This document shows, piece after piece, positions 47,173-55,057 of a stretch of DNA of 64,000 bases (position 1 is the first letter of the stretch; every line of letters begins with the position of its first letter). A program made the position numbers and the translations under genes. Source of the stretch: Pseudomonas sp. RIT288. Its GTDB lineage: Bacteria; Pseudomonadota; Gammaproteobacteria; Pseudomonadales; Pseudomonadaceae. The notes under the pieces are model-generated. The model was given only the letters and a program-made list of their open reading frames with translations. It did no database searches and was not told the DNA's origin. The stretch lies in contig NZ_JFYN01000013.1 in assembly GCF_000631985.1 (NCBI RefSeq), positions 62,001 through 126,000 of the forward strand. The letters run 5' to 3'.

Positions 47173-48042
47173 TCAGGCGGCCAGTTTACGGCGGTTATAC
47201 AAACCGCCCAACAAACCGGTGAAGCATCCGATGAGTAACCCGCTGACGTGGGCGGCGTTGGCGATCTGGCCGAAACCGATCATCGAGACCAGTCCGGACA
47301 TGCAAATCACCAGCCACACCAGCATCATCACCAGCACGCCACGCGGCAGGCGATACGCCGGATTCGGCGCCAGCAACTGAAAGATCCAGCAGTGGCCGAG
47401 CAAACCGTAGAGCACGCCGGACAGGCCGCCGAACAGGCTCGGGCCGCTCCAGGCAAACTGCGCGTAGTTCGACACCAGGCTGAACAGCAGGGTCAGACCG
47501 AGCAGGTTGATGCTGCCCTGGCGTGACTCGATGCGCCGCCCCAGCTCCCAGTACCACATGCCGTTCATGGCCAGGTGCAGGATGCCGAAGTGCAGCAGCA
47601 TCGGCGTGAACAGGCGCCACCACTGCCCCGCCGCCAGACTGTCGGCCAGCGGCGTGAACTGGATGTACTCGCCGACCACGCGGAAGTCGAGGAAGGTCAG
47701 CCAGCGGATAGTGTCGAGGTTGTCGCCCAGATAGGTCAGGCCGCCGACCAGCAGGCTCAGCAGCAGGATCAACCCGGTGGCCTTGGCGTGTTTGAGTTGC
47801 TCGGCGAAGCTGGGACGCTTGAAGGTCGGCGCCAGCGGAATGTCCAGCTGTTGATCGGGATCACCGGCCGGGAAGCGCTCGTACAGCGAACGCACGTCCT
47901 CGCTGATTTCCGCCGGCGCCCACAGTACCTGCTCGCCCGCTTCTTCGCTGACCCGATGCGGCACTTGCATCCGTTGCAGCAGTGTGACGAAACCGCTCAG
48001 ATCCACCGCCAACGGCAGACGCAATACCGCTACCGCACTCAT
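47173..48042 (-). CDS. glpG: Rhomboid family intramembrane serine protease
   Basis: Protein of 289 aa with a soluble N-terminal domain of about 90 residues and six membrane segments. The catalytic pair is Ser208 in GGLSG and His265 in NAAHVSG; His151, His156 and Asn160 (HFGILHLAMN) form the oxyanion region. It cleaves membrane proteins within the bilayer. The start overlaps the stop of the phosphoesterase gene (ATGA). Confidence 0.95.
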   Translation of the reverse strand: MSAVAVLRLPLAVDLSGFVTLLQRMQVPHRVSEEAGEQVLWAPAEISEDVRSLYERFPAGDPDQQLDIPLAPTFKRPSFAEQLKHAKATGLILLLSLLVGGLTYLGDNLDTIRWLTFLDFRVVGEYIQFTPLADSLAAGQWWRLFTPMLLHFGILHLAMNGMWYWELGRRIESRQGSINLLGLTLLFSLVSNYAQFAWSGPSLFGGLSGVLYGLLGHCWIFQLLAPNPAYRLPRGVLVMMLVWLVICMSGLVSMIGFGQIANAAHVSGLLIGCFTGLLGGLYNRRKLAA

Positions 48043-49010
48043 TGCAGCACCTCCGGCCGCTCGACATCGACCCAGACAAATTTATGCGGATCCAGACGTG
48101 TTTCCTGATCCAGACGATAGGCCACCAGTTTGCCGTAGAGCACCGCGCTGTAATCGAGACACGCGAGGTTCGGGCGGATCGGCGCCGGTTTGCCGCTGCG
48201 CCAGTAGTGGCCGACGAACAGCAACGGCTCGTCGATGCCGTAGCGCAGCAGGTTGTTTTTTTCGCTCGAGGTCAGCGGTTTCTGCGCCACCGGCTCCGGC
48301 AGTGCATCCGGCTGGAAGACGATGTCGCCGTAGGTTTTCGGGTCGTCTTCCCAGAATTTGGTGCGGAAGAACGAACGCACCAGACCGTCGCCGCTGGTCA
48401 TGGTCAGACCATCCGGCAGGCGCATGTCGGTGCCGCGCAGCAAGCGGTCGAATACGGTGCAGGCGAAACTGCCGGGCACGGCCGACGCCTGGAGAAAGTG
48501 CTCGTCGATACGCGCATCGGGAAACAGCCCGCGCAACGGTTCGATCAGGCTGGCATCCCAACAGGCGTGCACCACGCGGAATCGCCCGGCATCAACCACC
48601 AGCGGCAGCTCGTAGAACCAGTTGAGGAAGTCATGCCAGTCGCCCGGATGGTCTTCGAACTGGGTCAGGGTTTCGTGCAGCAGGCGCGCATGCCGCGGGG
48701 TGTGCTCACGGACGAACTGCTTGCCGCTGCCCGGCAGCGCCGGCGTGCTCCAGCCCAGTGCGTTGAATTCGTGGTTACCCATGATGCACAGCGCCTGACC
48801 GGCCACGACCATGTCGTGAACGATGTGCAGCGCCTCGCGGATTCGCGGGCCACGGTCGATGATGTCGCCGACAAACACGGCCATGCGCGATGGATGCCGC
48901 CAGACCCCGCCCTGCTTGTGATAACCGAGTCGGTCAAGCAAGTGTTCGAGGGTCAGGGCGCATCCGTGCACGTCACCAATCAAGTCATAACTGCGCGCGG
49001 GATCGAGCAT
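48039..49010 (-). CDS. Metallophosphoesterase (calcineurin-like)
   Basis: Protein of 323 aa. The family motifs GDVHG (residues 12-16), GDIIDRG (48-54) and GNHE (78-81) provide the two-metal site; later histidines (VVHACWD, VGHYW) complete it. It resembles PrpA/ApaH-type phosphatases, but the substrate is unknown. The start overlaps the nadK stop by one base and the stop overlaps the glpG start. Confidence 0.93.
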   Translation of the reverse strand: MLDPARSYDLIGDVHGCALTLEHLLDRLGYHKQGGVWRHPSRMAVFVGDIIDRGPRIREALHIVHDMVVAGQALCIMGNHEFNALGWSTPALPGSGKQFVREHTPRHARLLHETLTQFEDHPGDWHDFLNWFYELPLVVDAGRFRVVHACWDASLIEPLRGLFPDARIDEHFLQASAVPGSFACTVFDRLLRGTDMRLPDGLTMTSGDGLVRSFFRTKFWEDDPKTYGDIVFQPDALPEPVAQKPLTSSEKNNLLRYGIDEPLLFVGHYWRSGKPAPIRPNLACLDYSAVLYGKLVAYRLDQETRLDPHKFVWVDVERPEVLQ

Positions 49011-49900
49011 CAGTCGCCTCCACCACCCAACTTGCTTCCCCAGCCGAGCTTGGTCCGGCAGACTTCGTAGTAGTTGTGGTCGAGCGGATGAATCAGCCGC
49101 AGCTTCTGGGCTTTCTTGCTCACGGTGATGGTGTCGCCCGGCGCGCAGGTGAAATGGTTCTGCCCGTCGCAGGAGACCTGCGGGTAGATCTGCATGTTTT
49201 TCGACACGACGATTTTCAGCTCACTGTTGCCATCGACCACAATTGGCCGGCTCGACAACATATGGGGGTACATCGGCACGATCACAATGGCATCGAGCTT
49301 GGGATGCATGATCGGCCCGCCAGCGGACAGCGCGTATGCGGTGGAACCGGTCGGGGTGGCGACGATCAGGCCGTCGGCCTTCTGGCTGCAGACGAACTGG
49401 CCGTCGATGTACAGCTCGAACTCGATCATCCGCGTCGACTTGCCCGGGTGCAGCACCACGTCGTTCAACGCATCGCCCTGGCCAATGGCCTCGGCATGCC
49501 GGCGGACTTCGGCTTGCAGCAGGAAGCGGTTTTCCACCAGATAATGGCCGTCGAGCACCTTGGCCACTTCGACTTCCAGCTCATCGGGACGAATATCCGT
49601 CAGAAAGCCGAGGCTGCCACGGTTGATCCCCAGCACTGGAATATTATGCTTGGCCAATGCGCGAGCGGCACCGAGCAGGCTGCCGTCACCGCCGACGACG
49701 ATGACCATGTCGCAGACTTCGCCGAGCATCTTGCGTGACGAGGTCTGCAGACCGTGGCCCGGCAGGACTTCGGCGATGGTGTCTTCGAGAATCACGTGCA
49801 GGTGACGATCGAGCAGAAAGCGTTTCAGTCGGCGGACGGTATCCAGCACCTGGGAACTGCCCAGGCGACCGATGATGCCGATATTACGAAATTGCTCCAT
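49010..49900 (-). CDS. nadK: NAD kinase
   Basis: Enzyme of 296 aa, the standard length, that phosphorylates NAD to NADP. The nucleotide-binding GGDGS is at residues 70-74; NRGSLGFLTD and the TPTGSTAYALSAGGP region are intact. The ATG at 49900 (MEQFRNIGIIGR) was chosen over an in-frame upstream ATG because it matches the family N-terminus. First gene of the minus-strand group running to pepN. Confidence 0.97.
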   Translation of the reverse strand: MEQFRNIGIIGRLGSSQVLDTVRRLKRFLLDRHLHVILEDTIAEVLPGHGLQTSSRKMLGEVCDMVIVVGGDGSLLGAARALAKHNIPVLGINRGSLGFLTDIRPDELEVEVAKVLDGHYLVENRFLLQAEVRRHAEAIGQGDALNDVVLHPGKSTRMIEFELYIDGQFVCSQKADGLIVATPTGSTAYALSAGGPIMHPKLDAIVIVPMYPHMLSSRPIVVDGNSELKIVVSKNMQIYPQVSCDGQNHFTCAPGDTITVSKKAQKLRLIHPLDHNYYEVCRTKLGWGSKLGGGGD

Positions 49901-50015
49901 GGGACCTCTGCGGACAATCGAAAACGCGAAAAACACGATTATGGGCGAAAGCCCGCCATAGACAAAATCCTTTCAGCCTCAAGGGTGCGCGCGTGTTTAA
50001 GGCTATGCTCGCAAG

Positions 50016-50966
50016 ATGATCCTGTTTCCCGACTTGCTTCAGTTGCCACATCAATTACGCCATCCCGAAGTGCGTGACCTGGCGTGGGTGATTCTCGCCC
50101 CGCCGATGCTGGCCGCGACGCCGTGGCCGCAGCGCCATCCGCTGGCCGGCAGCGACTGGGTCAGTGATCCGGCGCTCCTGGAGCACTGGCTGCGACAACT
50201 TGATCGAGACAGTTATGGCTTGCTGCACTGGCTGTCGCAGGCCCGCACCCGGCGGCTGGGCCTGTATTACGAACGGTTGTGGCAGTTTGCCGTGCAGCAT
50301 GCGCCGGGCATCGAGCTGATTGCCGCCAACCTGCCGATCCGCCGCGAAGGCCACACCCTCGGTGAACTGGACATGCTGCTGCGCGACCGTGACGGCGTGC
50401 ATCACCTGGAACTGGCGATCAAGCTCTATCTCGGCCCGCAGGAGGGCGACGGCCACGACCCGGCGCAATGGCTGGGGCCCGGTTGTCATGATCGACTGGA
50501 CCGCAAACTGGCGCATCTGGCCGAACATCAATTGCCGATCTCGGCCCGCCCGGAAAGCCGCGAGGCGCTGGCCAAGCTGGATATCGAGGTGTTCAGTGCG
50601 CAGTTGTGGCTGGGCGGATACCTGTTGTACCCGTGGCCCGGCACGTCTGCATCACCGAGCGGCGCGCATCCGCAACATTTGCGCGGGAGTTGGCTGCATC
50701 AGAAGGATTGGCCGGCGTTCGTCGCCCAGCGTCCGGCCGGGCGCTGGCAACCCCTGCCCCGGCATGCCTGGCTGGCACCGGCACATTATCCGGCGGATCA
50801 GACCTGGAGCGCTGAACACCTGCAGATGTGGCTGGATGACCTGGAGCCGATGGCCCCGGCGCAACTGCTGGTGCGCCTGACCGAAATTGCCCGGGGCGAA
50901 TGGGAAGAAGCGGAGCGATTGTTTCTGGTGGCGGATCTTTGGCCGAATGTGCCGGGCCAGGCCTGA
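50016..50966 (+). CDS. DUF1853 family protein, possibly nuclease-like
   Basis: Protein of 316 aa. GELDMLLRD followed by HLELAIKLYL has the acidic and Glu-x-Lys spacing of a PD-(D/E)XK core, which suggests a nuclease-like fold. Trp-rich segments lie in the C-terminal half. The activity is unknown and the nuclease idea rests only on the motif. It is divergent from nadK with 115 bp between. Confidence 0.83.
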   Translation: MILFPDLLQLPHQLRHPEVRDLAWVILAPPMLAATPWPQRHPLAGSDWVSDPALLEHWLRQLDRDSYGLLHWLSQARTRRLGLYYERLWQFAVQHAPGIELIAANLPIRREGHTLGELDMLLRDRDGVHHLELAIKLYLGPQEGDGHDPAQWLGPGCHDRLDRKLAHLAEHQLPISARPESREALAKLDIEVFSAQLWLGGYLLYPWPGTSASPSGAHPQHLRGSWLHQKDWPAFVAQRPAGRWQPLPRHAWLAPAHYPADQTWSAEHLQMWLDDLEPMAPAQLLVRLTEIARGEWEEAERLFLVADLWPNVPGQA

Positions 50967-50986
50967 GAGTTGTAGCGCCTTAACCG

Positions 50987-51060
50987 GCCCTATCGCGAGC
51001 AGGTCACTCCTGCCGGGGAACGCATTCCAAGGTAGGAGCGAGCCTGCTCGCGAAGGGGCC
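50987..51060. repeat. REP-type inverted repeat (GCGAGCCTGCTCGCGA family), degraded
   Basis: A left arm GGCCCTATCGCGAGCAGG faces a right arm CCTGCTCGCGAAGGGGCC, with imperfections in the middle. Same family as 52395 and 58392. It lies between the convergent DUF1853 and arsB genes. Confidence 0.75.
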
Positions 51061-51068
51061 GACTCGGT

Positions 51069-52352
51069 CTAAAGGGATAACCGCAAGGCCAACGCCGCCA
51101 AGGTAATCAACAACACCGGCACCGTCAGCACAATCCCGACCTTGAAGTAATAGCCCCAACCAATCCGGATATTCTTGCGCGCCAGCACATGCAGCCAGAG
51201 CAAGGTCGCCAGACTGCCGATCGGGGTAATTTTCGGCCCCAGATCGCTGCCGATCACGTTGGCGTAGATCATCGCTTCCTTGACCACACCGCTGGCCTGA
51301 CTGGCATCGATCGACAACAAGCCGATCAGCACTGTCGGCAAGTTGTTCATGATCGACGACAACAGCGCCGTCAGCACCCCGGTGCCCAGCGCCGCACCCC
51401 ACACGCCATATCCGGCGAACACATCCAGCCAACCGGCCAAGTAACCGGTCAGTCCGGCATTGCGCAGGCCATACACCACCAGGTACATGCCGAGGGAGAA
51501 AATCACGATCTGCCACGGCGCTTCTTTCAGCACCTTGCGCGTGGAAATCTTGTGCCCACGGGCGGCGATCCCCAGCAGCAGCGCCGCACAGACCGCCGAA
51601 ATCGCGCTGATCGGAATGCCCAGTTGTTCGAGGAAGAAGCAGCCGATCAACAGAATCACCAGCACTACCCAGCCGGCATAGAACGTGGCTTTGTCGTGGA
51701 TCGCCGTGTGCGGCTGTTCGAGCTGTTCGGGGTCGTAAGCCTTGGGAATGTCGCGGCGGAAGAACCACATCAGCACGCCAAGCGTTGCGGCCACGCTGAC
51801 GAAGTTGACCGGCACCATTACCGCTGCGTAGCGGTTGAAACCGATGTGAAAGAAGTCGGCCGAGACGATGTTGACCAGGTTCGACACCACCAGCGGCAGG
51901 CTCGCAGTGTCGGCGATGAAACCGGCGCCCATGACGAACGCCAAGGTCGCCGCCGGGGAAAAGCGCAGCGCCAGCAGCATCGAAATCACGATCGGCGTGA
52001 GGATCAGCGCCGCGCCGTCATTGGCGAACAGCGCCGACACCAGCGCGCCGAGCAGCACCATGAAGGCAAACAGCTTGCGCCCACTGCCCCGCCCCCAACG
52101 CGCCACATGCAGCGCGGCCCAGGCGAAGAAGCCGGCTTCGTCGAGCAGCAGACTGATGATGATCAGTGCGACGAAGGTGCCGGTGGCGTTCCAGATGATC
52201 TGCCACACCAGCGGAATATCGCTCAGGTGCACGACGCCAAAGATCAGTGCCAGCACGGCGCCGAGCGTCGCGCTCCAGCCGACCCCGAGGCCTTTGGGTT
52301 GCCAGATGACAAGGGTGATGGTCAGCAGGAAGATCAGTGACGCAGCGAGCAT
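51069..52352 (-). CDS. arsB: ArsB-type arsenite efflux permease
   Basis: Integral membrane protein of 427 aa, the usual ArsB length, with 11-12 hydrophobic segments. FANDGAALILTPI, ADTASLPLVVSNLVN and NNLPTVLIGLLSI are close to the ArsB/ArsP-type anion pump signatures. It should export arsenite or antimonite. No arsR, arsC or arsH lies next to it, unlike normal ars operons. The ATG at 52352 was preferred to one at 52391, which would run into a repeat. Confidence 0.9.
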   Translation of the reverse strand: MLAASLIFLLTITLVIWQPKGLGVGWSATLGAVLALIFGVVHLSDIPLVWQIIWNATGTFVALIIISLLLDEAGFFAWAALHVARWGRGSGRKLFAFMVLLGALVSALFANDGAALILTPIVISMLLALRFSPAATLAFVMGAGFIADTASLPLVVSNLVNIVSADFFHIGFNRYAAVMVPVNFVSVAATLGVLMWFFRRDIPKAYDPEQLEQPHTAIHDKATFYAGWVVLVILLIGCFFLEQLGIPISAISAVCAALLLGIAARGHKISTRKVLKEAPWQIVIFSLGMYLVVYGLRNAGLTGYLAGWLDVFAGYGVWGAALGTGVLTALLSSIMNNLPTVLIGLLSIDASQASGVVKEAMIYANVIGSDLGPKITPIGSLATLLWLHVLARKNIRIGWGYYFKVGIVLTVPVLLITLAALALRLSL

Positions 52353-52394
52353 TCGCGACAGCCTTAATGAAGAAAACAAACCAAACCACACAAC

Positions 52395-52483
52395 TGTGGG
52401 AGCGAGCCTGCTCGCGAAAACGGACTGTCAGTCACCACGAGGTGTGGCTGATGGCCCTTTCGCGAGCAGGCTCGCTCCCACAG
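52395..52483. repeat. REP-type inverted repeat pair (GGGAGCGAGCCTGCTCGCGA family)
   Basis: Nearly perfect arms TGTGGGAGCGAGCCTGCTCG and complement, about 45 bp apart, lie between the FMN reductase gene and arsB on the same strand. The hairpin may reduce read-through into arsB. Confidence 0.87.
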
Positions 52484-52512
52484 GATTTTTTCGAGCCGCA
52501 GCTCAGACCCGA

Positions 52513-53070
52513 TTATTTCTTGTGTTGTTCCACAAATTTCCCATACGCATTGATGAAATTTTGCAAGAACGGTTTCACCGACTCGCTCAGCTTGCCTGCC
52601 TCGTCAAACGCCGAACCCGCGCCGCCCAGATACGCCTCCGGCTGCTGCATGCACGGCACATCGAGAAACACGAAGGACTGACGCAAATGCTGGTTGGCGC
52701 CAAAACCGCCAATCGCCCCCGGCGATACGCTGATCACCGCACCCGGTTTGCCGCTCCAGACGGCTTTGCCATACGGCCGTGAACCGACGTCGATCGCATT
52801 CTTCAAAGGCGCCGGCACCGAGCGGTTATATTCCGGGGTGACGAACAGCACCGCGTCGGAAGAGCCGACTTCCTGGCGGAAAGTGCTGTAGGCTGCCGGC
52901 GGTGAATCGCCGTCGATGTCCTCGTTATAAAGAGGCAGGTCGCCAATCTCGACAATCTTCAGTTTGAGGTTCGGCGGTGCCAGCTCAGCCAGCGCCAGCG
53001 CGACTTTGCGGTTGATCGATGCTTTGCGCAGGCTGCCGACGACTACAGCGACGTTGTAGACATTGCTCAT
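52513..53070 (-). CDS. NADPH-dependent FMN reductase
   Basis: Flavodoxin-like protein of 185 aa. GSLRKASINRKVA binds the FMN phosphate and PEYNRSVPAPLKNAID is the family signature near the isoalloxazine ring. Related enzymes reduce chromate, quinones or azo dyes, so the physiological substrate is open. It might belong with arsB as an ArsH-like partner, but the sequence is closer to ChrR-type proteins. Confidence 0.92.
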   Translation of the reverse strand: MSNVYNVAVVVGSLRKASINRKVALALAELAPPNLKLKIVEIGDLPLYNEDIDGDSPPAAYSTFRQEVGSSDAVLFVTPEYNRSVPAPLKNAIDVGSRPYGKAVWSGKPGAVISVSPGAIGGFGANQHLRQSFVFLDVPCMQQPEAYLGGAGSAFDEAGKLSESVKPFLQNFINAYGKFVEQHKK

Positions 53071-53173
53071 GGAAGACTCTCGACTGTCCGTGGGAGGAGC
53101 CCGTAGTTATAGATGATTCGATGACGATTCCACCAGTGAGCGAAGGAAATTCCTCCGCGCTGATTATTTTTTT

Positions 53174-53193
53174 CCTGTAGGAAAACTTACAGG
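53174..53193. promoter_or_regulatory. Short dyad upstream of small gene
   Basis: CCTGTA and TACAGG are separated by eight bases, 61 bp before the ATG of the small hypothetical gene at 53254. Possible operator or promoter element; nothing further supports it. Confidence 0.25.
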
Positions 53194-53253
53194 GCTTGAT
53201 GACGGTCTACCAAGCCGCAAATCAAGCGTTTTATCTCCAGAGGTTCTAAGCAG

Positions 53254-53484
53254 ATGGCAGCAGTACTCGTCGGTCAGTTCCATGCAAGAGATGCGGAAGG
53301 CCGCGTTTATTCCGTGCATGAGTTCCAGGAATCCACCCCGTCGGCAGACGGTTCCACTGGCTCGGAGCCGATTTACAAACTGGCCATTGGCGATCGCGTC
53401 AACAAAGTCAGTGACACCGAGTTTCTCCTGGTTCAGTCAGGTATCACCCTGACCCGTGAGCCTGAGACAACCGTCGCTTCATAA
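53254..53484 (+). CDS. Small conserved-looking hypothetical protein
   Basis: Protein of 76 aa, not recognised. It has no signal peptide or membrane segment. It starts MAAVLVGQFHARDAEGRVYS and shows alternating hydrophobics suggesting a small beta-rich domain. A plausible ribosome binding site (AGAGG) lies 11 bp upstream of the ATG. It precedes the LysR gene by 85 bp on the same strand. Confidence 0.7.
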   Translation: MAAVLVGQFHARDAEGRVYSVHEFQESTPSADGSTGSEPIYKLAIGDRVNKVSDTEFLLVQSGITLTREPETTVAS

Positions 53485-53569
53485 CTGGCCGTTATGAGCA
53501 GAAGTCATATGCGCAGACTTGGGGTAGGATTCAGCCACTGACCCCACCTGCTGAACATGGACTTCACGC

Positions 53570-54463
53570 ATGCGTTTACGTCATATCGAAGTGATTCAGG
53601 CGCTCTTGCAGACCGGTCACCTGGGCACCGCCGCCGAATGGCTGCAGCTCCCGGTGACCGAGGTCGAAGAGCGTTTGCGCGAAGCCGAGAGCGAGTTGGG
53701 GTTCATGCTGTTCGCCAGCGTACGCGGTCGATTGCAATCGACGCCCGAAGCGCGGGCGCTGCAAGTCGAGATCGCTCATGTCTATGAGGCGCTGGAGCCG
53801 GTGCAGCGTCTGGCCAGCAGCCTCAAGCAATACCTCGCCCCGCCCCTGCGCATTATCGGCACCCCGCCGCTGGCGCAACAACTGTTGCCGCAAAGCATCG
53901 CCCTGCTTCGGCGGCGGTTGCCGGACGCCCCCTGCCGTTTGCTCAGTTCTCCCACTTGCGACATCGTCCGCAACCTGCTGCTGCGCGAGAGCGATCTGGG
54001 CCTGAGCCTGCACGATCCGGAACATCCCGATATCCACTGCCAGCCTTTGGCACATGGCAAGCTGCAACTGCTCGCGCCCCATGGCTGGCTGCAACCGAAG
54101 CAGAAATACATTTCCCTGCAGGATCTCGCTGGCCAGGCAATGGTCGGCCTCGAAGGCCACGACCCGCTGAGCCCGGCGCTGGAGAACAAACTCCAGGCCC
54201 TGCGCCCGGCGCCGAGCATCCAGACGCGGGTGCAAACCCATCAGATGATGCGCAGCATGGTCGAGGCCGGCGAAGGCCTGGCCATCGTCGACCCGTTCAC
54301 CGCCCTCGGCGCGCGGACGAGCGGACTGGATGTCTGCCCGTTGTCACCGGCGGTGCCGATCAGCCTGTATGCCCTGACCTACCGACACAGCGCCACGCCG
54401 GCAGCGATTCAGACGCTGCTGACGATCGTCACGGAACAAGCCGAGGCGATGCTGGCGAACTGA
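53570..54463 (+). CDS. LysR-type transcriptional regulator
   Basis: Protein of 297 aa with an N-terminal winged helix-turn-helix (residues 1-60; HIEVIQALLQTGHLGTAAEW) and a LysR substrate-binding domain after residue 90. The effector is unknown. Its last 35 bp overlap the end of the convergent acetyltransferase gene. Confidence 0.92.
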   Translation: MRLRHIEVIQALLQTGHLGTAAEWLQLPVTEVEERLREAESELGFMLFASVRGRLQSTPEARALQVEIAHVYEALEPVQRLASSLKQYLAPPLRIIGTPPLAQQLLPQSIALLRRRLPDAPCRLLSSPTCDIVRNLLLRESDLGLSLHDPEHPDIHCQPLAHGKLQLLAPHGWLQPKQKYISLQDLAGQAMVGLEGHDPLSPALENKLQALRPAPSIQTRVQTHQMMRSMVEAGEGLAIVDPFTALGARTSGLDVCPLSPAVPISLYALTYRHSATPAAIQTLLTIVTEQAEAMLAN

Positions 54464-55043
54464 GCGGGTTTTCCAGCGGGTTATCGAACAGTCGGTACCA
54501 GAACAACGCGATTTCAGCAGTGCTCGGGTCTATCCCGCGATAACGCAAATGGTCGATACCGCCAATCTCGTAGCCACAACGCTCATACAAACGACAGGCG
54601 CCGAGGTTGTTGTTCTGCGTCTCGAGCATGATTCCCGGGAGTTTCTTCTTGCGACTCCAGAACTGCGCGACATCCAGCAGCGCCTTGGCCACACCATGCC
54701 GGCGCGCCGGTGCGTGCACCGCCAGCTCATCGATGTGGGCAAAGCCGTTCCAGTTGGTGCTGATCACCAGATGGCCGACCGGCTCGTCATCCAGGTACGC
54801 CATGAAAATCGCGCTGTCGGCAGCATCGCGATAGCTGCTGAACTCTTCAGGATCGATACCGTAGCACTTGCGGTATGGCACGATCGGCGTCACCGCCCAG
54901 CGCTCGACCGGTTGGCCAATGACTGCCGCACCGTACGCGGCGACCTCGAAACTGAAGTCGCTGCCCCAGATGTACGCCGCAAAACCATCGTCGGCGACGC
55001 GCACCGACAACCCTGGGTATTTCGGATTCATGACCGGTTGCAT
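54429..55043 (-). CDS. GNAT family N-acetyltransferase
   Basis: Protein of 204 aa. The acetyl-CoA-binding region HAPARRHGVAKALLD and the GACRLYERCGYEIGG region are typical of GNAT motifs A and B. The acceptor is unknown. The ATG at 55043 has TGAGGA 13-18 bp upstream; ATGs at 55061 and 55073 are alternatives, the former overlapping the lysine decarboxylase stop. It probably follows ldcA in one transcript. Confidence 0.88.
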   Translation of the reverse strand: MQPVMNPKYPGLSVRVADDGFAAYIWGSDFSFEVAAYGAAVIGQPVERWAVTPIVPYRKCYGIDPEEFSSYRDAADSAIFMAYLDDEPVGHLVISTNWNGFAHIDELAVHAPARRHGVAKALLDVAQFWSRKKKLPGIMLETQNNNLGACRLYERCGYEIGGIDHLRYRGIDPSTAEIALFWYRLFDNPLENPLSSPASPRLVP

Positions 55044-55057
55044 ACTCGGAAAAGTCC

